Origin: Vesta saturnalis
Lineage: Eukaryota; Arthropoda; Insecta; Coleoptera; Lampyridae
Reading direction: 5' to 3'
DNA: 64,000 nucleotides
Assembly: GCA_036346205.1 (NCBI GenBank)
Contig: JARFJB010001671.1
Coordinates: forward strand, 170,001-234,000
Shown here: piece after piece, positions 1-12,665 of the stretch
How positions within the stretch are numbered: position 1 is the stretch's first letter
Layout: every line of letters starts with the position of its first letter
Made by a program: the position numbers and the translations under genes
Notes under the pieces: model-generated
Database searches by the model: none
The model's input: the letters and a program-made list of their open reading frames with translations, nothing else
What the model was told of the DNA's origin: nothing

Positions 1-653
1 GGAATGAATGATCAGTGTTTATTGTAGGGACCTACTTTTGATGATGTAAATTTAAAATATAAAAAAATTTTTTGTATTATTGAACTACTTAATTAACAAA
101 AGAATGGGTTAAATTTTTGTTTTCATACAGTTTAAAGGATAATAAAACACTTCCAAGATAAAACTATAATTTAAACAAAATTCAAATAAGTCGTTTCAGC
201 ATTTTAGGTTACTCGTTAAAGGTCGTCTTAGCGCTTGGCGAGACTATGCTGTTGGGACCATTGTTGCTTTAGGATAATTGACATTAACGTAAAAGTGCGT
301 TAAGAATGAGTATGGCGTAGTTTTTGTCAGCATTTTCCCGTTCCTTGTTTAGTCTTTACTTTATTAAAAGTATTTAAATGTACTAAGTTTGTTTTATTTG
401 AACTTTACTTTAAAATATTTTGCCGCAACATTCAATCACAGAAAAGGATTGTAGGTAATTTCAAAATCTTTTTCAATGATAAATGACAATTTATTTTTCA
501 GAAACTTGATTCTGATTTTACCAATCTATTTTAATTTCATTTTTATGAGTATTCCTGCCTCATCAACATTAGAAGTTCCTAGTTTTTCTATATGACGGCC
601 CTTTTTTAAAATTTTGCAAGCCAATCTTTTACGATGTGGCTTTTTACAATTTT
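1..653. other. A+T-rich gene-free stretch
   Basis: No reading frame with recognisable homology and no clear repeat structure were seen. The right edge meets the inverted-repeat element that begins at 654. Some T-rich sequence just left of 654 loosely resembles the reverse complement of sequence right of 1007, so the foldback element may extend a little further out. Confidence 0.5.
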
Positions 654-1007
654 AACGTATCAAATAGAAGATGAGGCAGCAAATCGACGTACTAGGCGCT
701 ATTCATTTTGATCCCACCACCTTAGAAAAGAATATTCAGGAGTAATTCAAAAATTCTGTAAATTTTCATCGCTTTACTAGAAAACGATTCGTCATTTGAA
801 AACCATCTACAAAATATAACTTCTATTCATTTGATATTATGAGTGATTAATATTTAGACAGAATTAGAATTTCGTTTTTTTTAAATACGATGTACAACAC
901 TTTTAAGTAGGGTACTAACTGGAAATTTTTTCTAACGGAGGCGGTGGGATCAAAATGGACAGTAGCTAGTATGGATTTGAGTTGCCTCATCTTCTATTTG
1001 ATACGTT
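654..1007. mobile_element. Foldback MITE with ~65-bp inverted repeats
   Basis: The left arm (654-720) and right arm (942-1007) are inverted copies of each other. The outer 25 bases of the left arm, which read aacgtatcaaatagaagatg at the tip, are matched exactly by the reverse complement of 983-1007. An inner block (cattttgatcccacc) also recurs inverted. The spacer of about 220 bp has no coding potential. The structure fits a non-autonomous DNA transposon (MITE). The superfamily is unknown, because no target-site duplication could be fixed and no transposase in the window shares these ends. Confidence 0.75.
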
Positions 1008-1546
1008 ATAAAGAACTGCAAAATATATTGTTCAAAGGTCGCCACAAAGAAAATCTCTAAATATAACCAGTTTCTGTTCTTATTTTGTTATTACTGTGAC
1101 TGTTATCGTCATTTATATTTAAAACATGCTTTAGAATCTGATTTGAGCATTTCTTACTTGCAGAGTTTTGTTTCTACTCATTCCTATAGATAACCTGATG
1201 TTGCCCGTTTTAACAAATACGTTTATTCAATTTTCCCTAGGCAAAAAATACTAAAAAGTATTTAAGGGCAAACAAACCATACCTAACAACAAAATTAAAA
1301 TGATTTCATTTAAAATGTAATTTATTTACATCTAAAAATATAAAAAAAGAATATTTTGTTTAAGAAAGTAAAATTATCAACAATTTTATCAACAATTTTT
1401 AATACGACAATATAGACAAAAATTTAAAAAAGAAAATCAGATTTTAAATTTTCCATTTTAATTTAATGACAAAAAAAAAAAATTAAATATGATAAAACCC
1501 ATATCGTTCCATTTAAAAGATTTAAAGAATTAGCAAACCTTTTTTT
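1008..1546. other. A+T-rich gene-free stretch
   Basis: Very A/T-rich sequence with A-runs and no coding potential recognised on either strand. Confidence 0.5.
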
Positions 1547-2170
1547 ATGGTGAATAATACTTAAAAACGAAAATTAAATTTACAAAAAAGGAAAACAGAC
1601 CAATTATAATGACCTGTTGTAAATTTATTACTGAATTTATGACTTTTATTTGATCCAAAATTTTATGATCATCTGGTCAATGCATTTTAAATTAAACAAA
1701 AGGTGAATTGAAAAAAAATTGTTTTGACATTATTTAAAGTTTATGGTGAATTATACCTGACAAAAAAAATGAATTTATAAAAGGGAGGTAAAAACAAAAT
1801 TGCTCAAAAATTTAACTGAACTTTATAATTTTGTTTTGATTACCCAAAATTTAGATGATCAACAAATCACTTAAATCGTAAAAAAAATTTCATGTAATTG
1901 AAAGAATTTTTTTGACACCTTTTAAGTTGTGATGGTGAATTAACTTGGGAAAAAGCGAAAGGTGTGAAACAAAAAGGTAAAATTATAAAAGAGTTGCTCG
2001 AGGAAATTTACTACTGAACTTAAATTTGTCTTTTGATTAACCCAAAATTTTATGATCAACTTGGTTCCCATTTTGAAATAAAAAATGTTTATGTATTTGC
2101 AAGAATTTTGATTTTGCAATTTTTTAATAGTTTTGGTAACACCTGTCTTGAGAAAAGTCGAAAAAATTAG
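1547..2170. repeat. Decayed tandem repeat, ~190-200 bp unit
   Basis: Three diverged copies start near 1547, 1743 and 1932, each at an atggtgaat motif. A weaker fourth starts near 2132. Each copy carries the same ordered landmarks: the atggtgaat start, an AAAA-rich segment, a 'tactgaact' block, and 'acccaaaattttatgatcaa'. The spacing between starts is 196, 189 and about 200 bp. The array is old, with many substitutions and small indels. It is best described as a small satellite-like array or a decayed internal transposon repeat. Confidence 0.7.
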
Positions 2171-2506
2171 ATTAAAAAGTGTACAGTTAACAAAAAATGG
2201 GACACTTTTTAAAGTTCAATGGGATACTTTTTAAAAATTTGACCTTCGAAAACAATTGTAGTTCAGTCAAACTTGAATGCAATGCATGGATAAGTAGAAT
2301 GCTCTGATCAATCTTGATCTTATTATATTATGCTTTAAATATACAACAAAAAACCTTTGTCTGATATTTCAAAGTAACAAAATCAAAAAGAAAAAAACAA
2401 AATTTGAAAAACTACATTTAAAAAATCTAATTATAATACTTTGGTAATTAGGTCAGAAATTGTTAAAACAAAATTAATAAAGAAATACTTTTTAATAATT
2501 TAGTGA

Positions 2507-2749
2507 TTAATGCAGTAACATGAAATTAATTGTATGAGCCCTCGTTGTCAATGCACTCCTGCAATCGTCAGGAATTAACGCTATAAATGCCGCAGATAAT
2601 CGATTCCAACAGCCCCATGCATTTTCAATCGCCGCAATTAACTGGTCACGCAATGAAATGTAGTCCTGTTGGTCTTGAATTGTCTTTGTGACCAAAGCCC
2701 AAACGTTTTCAATGATATTGGATCTGCTTTTTGTTGGCCACGGTAACAA
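2507..2749 (-). pseudogene. Tc1/mariner-type transposase, C-terminal fragment
   Basis: The 80-residue frame opens with LPWPTKSRSNIIENVW. This is a decayed version of the Tc1-family motif (WPxxSPDLNPIEnxW) that holds the third catalytic acidic residue. The E of IENVW is kept, while SPDLNP has become SRSNII. The family is expected to continue with an amphipathic C-terminal tail, and the LRDQLIAAIENAWGCW-like stretch fits that. The first two catalytic Asp regions and the DNA-binding domain are not seen upstream on this strand, so only the last quarter or so of a transposase remains. Function is not expected. The family call follows from the motif; the exact clade (Tc1 against Tc3-like) is not resolved. 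Confidence 0.75.
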
Positions 2750-3438
2750 CGAACGTTGTTTTCCTGAAGCCTTTCCCTTTGACGGTGTATAGGTGCATTA
2801 CCATTGTAACAATAAATTCATTATAACCCAGTAAAAATTCAAAAGTTTAAATAATATTCATATCTTAACTTACTTGTTGGAAAATATAAAACTTGAACAG
2901 AAGGAGTCATGATAGTTTCTTTTAATTGAATTATGCCCGTCAATTTCCAAAACTGGACGATTTACCCCCAAAAACATTTACAGAAAACGACCATACGTTT
3001 TTTAAAATTAACATATTCTGTTTCGCATCGGGCCGGTCGAAATATTTTTAGAACTACTGAAAGTTTTTTCACGCTGAAAATAACTCAAAACTCCAAGGCT
3101 CGGATATATCGCCTGGAAAATTTAAACGTTTGTTATCATTTGTTAATAGTTCTTTAGTGGCCGCTTGATTTTTTATTAACTTTTTAATCTAAAATTGCCA
3201 CATCCAGGAAATACTGTTTTTTTAGCAACCCACTCGTAAAAGGATGATTTAAAACAATTATGTCTTCAGCTGGTGTAGATATTCTTCGTTGCCACTGTTG
3301 TTGGACAGTCCATTTTATTCGCACTGTACAGTAGATCGCGACAATTTTAATCGCGAAATTTAACACTTTTACCACCAGTAACTCAAAACGATAGTTTTAA
3401 ATCAATGGTAGTATGAACAATTTTAGAAGGAATTCGAA
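2750..3438. other. No recognised gene
   Basis: Two short open frames (2933-3157 plus, 3184-3375 minus) show no motif I recognise and no coding-like structure. I treat this as intergenic or as eroded repeat. Confidence 0.4.
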
Positions 3439-3580
3439 ATACTATTAAACTAAAAAACGGAACAAAAATATTTAAAAAATGAGAAATAAATTATTCAAAA
3501 CTCTGAAAATACTATTAAACAAACTAACGGAACACAAGAATATTTAGAAATCAGAAATAAGTAATTATTCAAAATTATGT
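3439..3580 (+). repeat. Two-copy direct repeat, 70-bp period
   Basis: The block starting atactattaaac at 3439 recurs at 3509, with the same downstream order: an 'acggaac' motif, a 'aatattta' motif, a 'gaaataa' motif and 'attattcaaaa'. Differences are scattered substitutions and small indels. This is a small local tandem duplication. Confidence 0.7.
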
Positions 3581-4019
3581 AATGTCATTATTACTAATAA
3601 TCTAATTTGATTAATCAATAATAAAATTAAGTAATCAGTTACTAATTAAAGTAAATATCCCATTGAATTGTAAACCGTAGTGTTTTTTTGTTTAACACAT
3701 AAAATATAAAAAATTTTATTTATTTATTTGAAAAAAAATGATTACTGTTAAAAGAATATGACGTATTTTATTTAATCAAAAACAGTGAAATTTCCCTTTT
3801 GCAACAAAAATTTGAAGTTCAATTTGTGATTAATGTGAGAATGATAATTTAACAATGTTATTTATATTGTTATAAATAGAACATGAAAATTAAATTTTAA
3901 ACCAGCATAACATAATTATGGATTTAACAAATTTATCTATTTTAATGTTATGTTAATCATTAAAATAATATTTACATTTTGTAATAAACATAAAAATAAA
4001 ATAAAATTTTAAAAATAAA

Positions 4020-4665
<646 letters not shown>

Positions 4666-4739
4666 ACTCATAATTTTAACAACATAATACTGTTCAATAA
4701 TTACAATTAGACCGCCATTTGGCTTATGCAAGTTTTCGC

Positions 4740-5093
4740 ATTGGTGTTGCGAAGTCGTTAGACTGTGCTTGGGTCCATTACAATGACATGTTATTTTTAT
4801 TATGACAGGATTGAGATTATTACTCGATGTATGTCATTCTACTGCATAGACCTCCTACTAGCTATGGAATGGGCCTTATTTACGCCAACACTCACCACTG
4901 ATAGGACGACGATACCGTATTAGGAAAAATCGTTGGTAGTACGATTGACTGGTAACCCGTCTACCTATTCACTTATTTACGAAGCTTGTCTAGAATTAAA
5001 GTAAGGAAACTGGTAGCTACGATAAGAGGATGGGGTATACAGAAGCGTCGAGCAGAAATTTGACTGTGAATAAAATAAATAAATAAATAAATA
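4740..5093 (+). mobile_element. Probable retroposon 3' end with (AAAT)n tail
   Basis: On the plus strand, about 330 bp of non-repetitive sequence ends in 'tttgactgtgaataaa' followed by (aaat)n at about 5067-5092. Simple (AAAT)-type tails are common at 3' ends of RTE-like LINEs and their SINEs. No coding region or clear RNA polymerase III A/B box was identified, so the class is inferred from the tail alone. The next element starts directly after the tail on the opposite strand, so the two are convergent. Confidence 0.4.
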
Positions 5094-5095
5094 AT

Positions 5096-6127
5096 AAATT
5101 TATTTCAGTACATTCATTTCACACATACATGGATATCACATAATACATAAATCATTATACAAGGCTAAATGTACCGAAATCCCAAAGTCCAGTTCAGTTC
5201 AAAGCTGTTTTTCAACTGGGCCTTGAATCATAATAAGATTAATAATCCATTTAACAATCTATGCCTAACCGAATATATAACTAAACCAATTTGACCCTGA
5301 CAAACTAATAACACATGACAACTCACCATTCGACTTGAAGTTGATGTGTAGAAATATAGGAGCGGAAAAAATTAATGGTAACAAATACATACAGTTCACT
5401 GACTTTGAAAAATAATTCTAAAATAATATAACCGAAACAGATAATGGGGTAGATTGTGAAATTCCATCAGCAATTGTTATATATTGTACTTACATTATAT
5501 TGAAAAGATCTCTCAAACAATGAGGTTTTATGCTGTGGGGGTGTTATTAAGCCTTGGAACCTAAGATTTAGATCTTTACAAAATTTAATTCTCTTATAAA
5601 CGTACGGTGGCGATTTTTCCGTTATTATTTTGTGGTATAGACTAGACTGGTCAAATGCAACAGGCGTCTGTTTGCCATATTAAGCCATTTATCATCAACT
5701 AGCGTATGAGATATGTGGTCAAAATTTACGTATTCCGCACATAAATCTCAGACACGTGTTTTGAACGCTTTGAATTGTCAATGCAGGTAGCATATATTTC
5801 TGAAGAAAAAGTAAAATGTGATAGTGCGAGTGAATCACACACAAAATCTTTTGCGATTGTTCCAGATAAAGTCTGTGTGGGTATAGTAGCTTTAAACTCA
5901 TGTACGGCTCTTTGAATACATTTATTTATATTACTTCGGTATCTAAAACTATTATCTAAAATGAGTCCAAGGTTTTTTGCGTTACTCTTTATCGTCACCT
6001 CATGGTTGTCTATGGTTACATGCAGTTTATTTACTGTATCGTTGTAATCATGCTGGCGATCAAATAGAAGAACGCGAGATTTTGTTGGGTTAATAATGAG
6101 GTAATGTTTAACAGAGATTTCATACAT
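5096..6127 (-). pseudogene. Non-LTR retrotransposon, 5'-truncated RT C-terminus and 3' UTR
   Basis: On the minus strand, 6127 to about 5726 encodes the end of a LINE reverse transcriptase, from INPTKSRVLLF through NLGLILDNSFRYRSNINKCI. The frame then shifts and continues as IQSVQNTCLRFMCGIRKF, followed in another frame by a DHISHTLVDDKWLNMANRR-like stretch near 5640-5720. This order (NPTKS, then K.LG.I.D, then QN.CLRF..G.RK..H.S, then W) is the RT thumb and C-terminal region of the Jockey/CR1 group. The catalytic RT core and the endonuclease are absent, so the copy is 5' truncated, as usual for LINEs. The remaining ~550 bp to 5096 would be 3' UTR. At least two frameshifts make it inactive. 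Confidence 0.75.
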
Positions 6128-6129
6128 TC

Positions 6130-7180
6130 TACTTAAAACATAAACGATATGGAACGAGCAAGTGATGAACGGTCACAATTTGTATGTGTATAAAAAAACA
6201 CTATTGTCAATTACGCTTCGCAAGTATGTGAAAATCGGTTGTGACTAAGGACCCTTGGTGAAGAGAATCGTGTAAAGGCGGTACGTAACAAAAAATCGTT
6301 TATATGAAGTGTGCAAGTTGAGAGAGAAAGGGAGAAAGGGAACATGGCAGTAAGCATGGGTAAAGGGGAATTGGAGGCGGCAGAACCTGACAAAATAAAA
6401 GGGCGTTTAAAATTTAGTGCACAAATCTTGCGAAGGGAAAGAGGAAAGTGCTGGGATTGGCATAAATATTCTTGAGTGACGGTATTAGCAGATCCAATAT
6501 GAGTAATTAACTATAATTTGTGCAAGTAAAAAAACAACTAGCTGTTTGTACTTTAAAATAGTGATGATCATTTAGGTAGGTAATCATGTTTATCTCCATT
6601 TAAGAGTTTTTAATGTTTTGTGACAGCACGTGCTTGGTATAAGTTATAATTGGCATTTTCTAAATAAGGTGTTTTTACTAAATAACAAATATTTATTTTT
6701 AACAATATGGCCGACGTCATGCTTGGTATACAAATTACCATAATTCATTCTCATTTCTGGCTTCAGACAATTAGCTTATTGAAATTATATGTCAAAGGAA
6801 TTAAAGTTTATGGGGAGAACCATAGTAACTATTCTTTTTAGATGTGATGTGTATTAATCGATGATTTGCATATCTAAGAAAAATAACACAGTAAACTTAC
6901 TTCAAAGTGATATATTGAAAATTGTTTCTAAAAATTTGCTTGTTTTTAAACCTAGGTTAGATCTCCAAGTGTGTAGCTTATAAATAAGAATTATCTTAAC
7001 GTGGATTAATTCAAGTGAAAATGATAACACCCTTAGCTGTTGGTTTATCGATCACTTTATTTTGGGCAATCTCGCGTATTTCACATGAGGATATTTATAG
7101 TATAAACGTAAATTACCACTGAACAACTTGAGGGGTTCAACGATTTACATTAAGGAAATTATCGGACATGATTAGGTTGA
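6130..7180. other. No recognised gene
   Basis: A+T-rich sequence with one G/A-rich patch near 6320-6345. No homology-bearing reading frame was seen. Confidence 0.4.
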
Positions 7181-7183
7181 TAA

Positions 7184-7966
7184 AACGCACATCTCGTAGT
7201 GTAATTTCGGTATATGTGTACTATACGTATTATGTGCATTATGAGTATTATATGTTATGTGTTATTTTGATTTGTGCATAAACAATGGTAGATTATGTTA
7301 TTAAGAGTAGTAATTACATTTTGAGAAGTGAATGTAGAAGTTTATTTTTCTAACGAAATGCATCAAATACTCTAGGGTGAACCTCACAGTTATTTTTACT
7401 CCGAATACTATACTGTCACGTGCGTATGATTCCTTTGAAAAAATATGTGATACCAATATACCTATTAAACTAAATTTACATTGATGGCGACATTTTGTTG
7501 TTGGTTGTTTCATCATAATGCGCATGTTTTGGAAACGTTGCTGAGAAAGAAATTATCGTACATACTAGTGTTTTTGTAAAACGCACATCTCGTAAGTAAT
7601 TTCGGTTTGATTTAAATTTATTTCCAAGTATGTGAGTTGCTTTTATTTTCGTTTAATGGCGAATTAATTTAAATTTGATCTTACAATGTTTCATTTAGAC
7701 TATGATAAGGTAGTTTTAAATAGTTATTGATTAATTACAGTATTTATTAAGTTTGTATAATACATGAGTTCAGTAGATATTAGTTTTGCGGTTATCAGCA
7801 AACGAATTTTCTACTTCTGTTTAACTAAAGGCCTATTTCAAGTTATGTGTAAACAATGGTAGATTATGTTATTAAGAGTAGTAATTACGTTTTCCTAACG
7901 AAGTGCACCGTGAACCTTGAAGTTATTTTTACTCCGAACAATACGCTGTCACGTCGTAGATTCTTT

Positions 7967-7968
<2 letters not shown>
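7184..7968 (+). repeat. Segmental tandem duplication with internal loss
   Basis: Two ordered blocks occur twice. The first, 'aaaacgcacatctcgta' followed by 'taatttcggt', is near 7185 and 7578. The second, an 'acaatggtagattatgttat' block running on through 'ttatttttactccgaa' to 'tgtcacgt', is at about 7282-7430 and 7854-7960. The second copy lacks part of the middle of block 2. It runs straight into the (TA)n array at 7969. No protein is encoded. Confidence 0.75.

Positions 7969-8035
<67 letters not shown>
7969..8035. repeat. (TA)n microsatellite
   Basis: A pure alternating TA run. It abuts the left end of a DUF4817-type mariner derivative, and a matching array sits at the other end (9451-9507). 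Confidence 0.95.
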
Positions 8036-8038
<3 letters not shown>

Positions 8039-9446
8039 GTGAGTCAGTTTTTGTAGACAAACTTTAACAGGAGATAGAACACATGTTTCTAAAAAGAAAA
8101 GTTCCTATAAACATATGTCGTAGAAGGCTTCGTTTCCGAGATACAGGGTGTTGAATATAATTTTTTTCTCAAATTTTCATTATAACTCATAAACGAATGC
8201 TTAGATTTTTTCATGTTGGGGGATAATGTCTATTAATTAAGGGCATAAAACAAGCGATAAGAATGTTCACAAACTTGCACAGTGGCGGAGTGGAGGGGTG
8301 CTCAACCCTTTCATAAACAGAACTTCTACGCCAATGACTATTTTAAAAAACTGTTATTTTCATTATCTACATACAGTTTAACAAAAATAATGTACCTTCT
8401 TCTGTTTCGAAATTCCTGTGCGTTTCCGAGTTATTTTGATTTTTAGTGTTTGATGTGGTACTAAGTTAAGTAATGTGCTTTATGTGAATAATTGAATATA
8501 AAGTTTTTAATAAAAAAGATATAATAAAACATTTAGAGCCATTTTAGTACCTAACGATCGTTTCTTTAAAATTTCAAATACATTTTCATTTATAAATAGG
8601 TAGGTTATCGGTTTTTTTTAGTATCCATTGTTATTACCCTCGTATAAAAAGAAATGCATAATTATTATTGTTATGCGGTCAATACTTTCTGTATAATTAT
8701 GTATGTATCAATTTCGCCATAAAGATGTATGTAGTTTTTAAGTGAGATTCTAATAAGTTATAGACCGCTGCTCACTTGCTCTCATTAAAGAGCCGCCACT
8801 GTATCAAGCCATACTCAAACACAAGACTTTTGTAAATTGAAATCTGTTTAGTACACTAATTTTAACAATCATTATTTATTATTGTAACAATACTTAATTA
8901 ATAATTGTGAAATTAATAAGAATTCTTAGCAATAATGATTTATAAATAAATAACAATAACACTAGTATAATAAAATTAGACACTTTGTTCAAAATGTAAA
9001 CCGTTCTTTTCAATACACATTTCATAGCGACGTACAATAGAACGTCTTAAGTTAATTAAATGATGCACCCTTGTTGGGATCCAACGGCACACAGTTTTCG
9101 GTAGCCTAGCTCGGTGGTCACAGTTTTGTACAGGGAAGACCGTGAAATGCTCTGGAAAGTTTACTAATCGTAAACCTCCGTGTCTCCCGGATCACTTGGT
9201 TAACTCGGTCAACCAAACCTGCAGGTTGAAGGAAACGAGTCACTCTTCGTAACTCACAATTGGCGGGAGCATCGATCGTAGCGACCATCGTTACCAGCCC
9301 GTAGCGCGGCGACGACTGAGGGATTGGAACCAGCACTGGCGGCAGTTGTAGCGAGGGAGCGGCGCAATCGTACAAAGCGCAGACCCGTGTCCTGCCACTA
9401 TGCAATTTACTTTTAGAAACAAACGGAACTTGAAAAAAAAACAGCC

Positions 9447-9450
<4 letters not shown>
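8036..9450 (-). mobile_element. DUF4817-type mariner deletion derivative
   Basis: The segment lies between two (TA)n arrays. Its left part carries 'aaagttcctataaacata', then 'gcttcgtttccgagatacag' and 'gggtgtt', a terminal motif shared with the two better-preserved elements at 34.6 and 36.8 kb. The minus strand holds the first and last parts of a transposase gene (8976-9405) with the catalytic middle missing. I infer a non-autonomous element of about 1.4 kb. I could not align clean terminal inverted repeats here, so the right boundary is uncertain. Confidence 0.6.
8976..9405 (-). pseudogene. DUF4817-type mariner transposase, internally deleted
   Basis: The N-terminal part (9405-9118) includes RVNQVIRETRRFTISKLSRA. 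This matches the second helix-turn-helix segment of these transposases, where the pattern is (I.E..R.TI..L). After a frame change, 9115-8976 encodes a C-terminus that ends YEMCIEKNGLHFEQSV before a stop. It is equivalent to the CIRARGGHFEQFL terminus of the transposase at 35.1-36.2 kb. The DDD catalytic region between them is gone, so no activity is expected. The N-terminal part is clearly richer in G+C than the flanks. Confidence 0.65.

Positions 9451-9507
<57 letters not shown>
9451..9507. repeat. (TA)n microsatellite
   Basis: A pure TA run at the right side of the mariner derivative. It is followed by 'cagggtgt', the same octamer that opens the element at 34624. Confidence 0.95.
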
Positions 9508-9510
<3 letters not shown>

Positions 9511-11793
9511 GGTGTCTAGAATCTACCTACGTTATGTGGCTATCTTTGTTATCAGTTATCAGTTGGAGAAGGAGAAAACTTGAAAATGGCAAATGAGACT
9601 TTGCCGAAACGTCGTTTTTGTACTGGCAGGAGGCAGTACAAAATTCATTACAGTACGTCGTGTAGCGTTTTTATTATCTTCATTTTTGTAATACATTTTT
9701 TATTATTCAACCTTAATGTCGTCTTTCGCTTTAAAATCTCGTGTGGTTGACTATCGTGCAACTATCTGGATCTTGATTTCATTAAGGTAGTATAAGGTCA
9801 CTGTGCGGTTTGCTAAATTGAGAGCCTGACAGCTTGCTGACGGATAGTTTTTTCATAGAATTTGACGTTACAGATCTACAGTTTATTCAAACAAAATTTT
9901 TATATTGGTGTATTGATTAATATATTTAAGAAATTGTATGGGAGGTCCATGTCCTTAGCCAGTTAGAAACTAGAACTTAAGGTGTAAAAACGTAATACCG
10001 TAACGTTAAGTTACATATAAAAGGTCCAAATTAAAATTTAGTAACACGAAAATCTAACTTTTATTGAATTCGTTAGAACATTAAGTTAAACCATTATGAT
10101 TTTAATTATTGTTGGATGCTCGAAAGAGTACATTTTTGTTCGTATTGTTTGATGTTTCTGGAGATAATGTCTAATTCTTCGTTAGTGTTTAATAAGGTAC
10201 GAAACTCGGATAACTTATTAAAATTAAGATTTTGAAATTGGGGTAGTTTTATTTTTGTGTATTGGTGAGTGTAGGCATATATTGTGCTAAACCACAGTTT
10301 CACTCCTAACCTGCCTTATTGTTGTTTGTTTTAACGTCGCATGAGGAGACGTAGCGACACTGTTCACCTTTCTGTGCGTCAGCTGTACTTAACTTCAACA
10401 AATGTTTCTTTTGGAATTCCAAATTGGAATTTTGTTGATTTATCTCTCATCTACTGAGATTTCATCCGACAGTAGTTAGCCTTCGGGTATAGTGCTTTTA
10501 TTTTTATAATTTTGTTTGTTGATTTTATTTAACATAAGATCTTTTATATGAAGTTTGTGACGTTATCTGTAAAAACTGTAAAAGTATAAGCACGTCGACT
10601 ACTTTTTAGACAATTTTAGCGACCTATGGCAAATCAGTTTTGTAATTGGGCTTATATTTTGAACCAGTCATTATCATTTTGTAGTGTTGTAGTGTTGTAG
10701 TGACTATTTGAAATAGAGCCACTGATCGTTTCCTTACTTTAATAATATTGTTTTTTTTTTGTGGTAATGTGTGCAGTATGGGATTGATCAGATAGAATTA
10801 AGTGTTCAAAGAACTTGAACAGTTTGGGTAAGTGATCTTTGGTAAAAGCCATTTTCGAGTTTATTATTGGCGATATCTAACTATGCACAAATAAACCTTA
10901 ACTCTGATTACGTTTGGAAAATTTTGATGTGAAGGCAAGTTTTCTTAAGAAGTTCCAAGTTGATTTCTTTTTAGATAATCAGAGTACATTTGATATATCT
11001 CTGTATCGATTTGGCGAAATGTGTTGTTCATAAACATACATTACCGAAAGCATTTCAAGGATTAAAAAAAAGTTTTAAACATGCTGGGTATTAAATAAAA
11101 TTTCAAGTATTTTTAGGTCACTCCAATCTTGTGTTTGAAATTTGAAAAAGTTACAAGTAAAGTGAGACAAATATGAAGAAAAAAAAGTATGAAATATGAT
11201 CAAATATGTATCTGAAAGGAATTTAGTTGAAATATGAAAATAAAAATTTAAATATGAAATTATTTAAAAATTAATGTTTTAATTTTCACGATCAATTGTT
11301 TTTTCAATGGGGTAGTTTCAAATAAAACAAAACATAGTTCAATTTTTTTTTTTTGAAAATATATCTACCAAAACAATTTTTAAATGATTAATTTAATTAT
11401 TAAAACAATAAACAATTAAGTATTTCTCGAAATGCTCTAACAAAAAGTTTCACCTCCTATCAGTATACATATATTTAAATGTAGAAAGACTTCCCTCTAC
11501 GTCAACAGACGTAATAAAGGCTTCAATGTAAATGTTTCATCAAAATATCCAATTAAAGCATTGGCTGCTTGTAAAAGAAATCTTTAGCCATGGTTCTTAT
11601 TAATTCCTGCTTTCAATTTTTTATATATTTCGTTTCCAATATATCCCTGAACATTTTTGCAATACAACTCAAATTCTTTATTAAATTTACCGCCTCTATC
11701 AAAGATAATTTAGATGACTCTAATTGGATAATAGTGTTTGAAATGAAATTCTAATTGGTTTTTATAAATAAAACTTGTTGACATAAAATATGA
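9508..11793. other. No recognised gene
   Basis: Intergenic-looking sequence of about 2.3 kb. The only structure seen is minor: short direct repeats (ttatcagttatcagtt near 9550; tagtgttg three times near 10685) and A-rich sequence with repeated 'aatatga' words around 11170-11270. A 65-residue open frame at 10106-10303 has no recognised motif. Confidence 0.4.
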
Positions 11794-12665
11794 TTAGCCA
11801 GCAATTTTTTGGCTTGTAACAGAACTAAGAAGAATCATCTTCCAATTCTTGTATAACAGTTTTTGTTTGCGTAAAGTTCTTGGCATAAAAAAAGCAGCCT
11901 CTAACCACGTTCCCCAACGTGTTAAAACGGGTTGAGATGGAAGAGGAAGATTAGGCAAATGCTCTCTATAAAATTGAATTCTATGTGGAGCTTTTAAAAA
12001 TATTTTTTTACGCAAGATATTAAATCATTTACAAGAGGAAAGTTTTTTCTAACTTCTTCTGCCACTCTATTTAATGTATGAGCCACATAAGTAGTATGAA
12101 TTAATTTCGAATAAAGTTTTGGCCTGCCTTGACCATATGAGGTGCTGCATCTGATAGAAGTATAAACTTTTCGTTAGGAATAGCATCAGGAAGAAAAAAG
12201 TTTGTTAAACTGTCTAATCTACTAATAGTAACGGCATGTGCTTGAGGAAGTTGTTTGCAAGCAATTAAGTATGATTTTGTAAAATTTTTATTGTTAAAAG
12301 CCCCAATCATTAAATGGGCAATGTAGCGTCCTGAGGCAGCTGTCGTTTCATCTACACTTATAAAAAAAATTATTATTCACTATCTCTAATCTGATGCTAT
12401 TAAGTAACCAGGAATATAAGTTGTCAATTTCTGTTCTTCTTAGAGTTCTTTAGCTGGGTATATTAAATGTACAGTACTTTTGAAAAAAAGATCGAAAATT
12501 ATCGTTTGACAGTTTTGATAAAGGTATATTTAACGTTACTAATGCTCGACATAAATCTTGCCTGAATTCTTGCTCACTTGAAATTTTGGCAACATTAGAT
12601 TGAAAGCACTTTGATATTGACGGTTGCTTTTTTCCTTCAGATGTCACTTTGTCTCGTTTAGCCAT
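11794..12665 (-). pseudogene. hAT-superfamily transposase-like relic (CGGBP1-like family)
   Basis: Three collinear pieces run right to left. The first is an N-terminal part (12665-12450) with MAKRDKVTSEGKKQPSISKCF and a terminal FQKYCTFNIPS. The second is a middle part with VDETTAASGRYIAHLMIGAF (about 12355-12295) and FILLSDAAPHMVKAG (about 12150-12110), which hold the Asp-rich segments typical of the RNase H-like core. The third is a part with KIFLKAPHRIQFYREHLP and PVLTRWGTWLEAAFF (12010-11900), the (TRWGTW) motif typical of this hAT lineage. Stops and frame changes separate the pieces, and the C-terminal dimerisation region was not found. This is a decayed transposon gene with no expected activity. 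The hAT assignment rests on motif order. Confidence 0.75.

Noticed and set aside
9085..9120. Second A-box-like word 'tagctcggtgg'
   Set aside because: It lies inside the transposase C-terminal region and has no B box.
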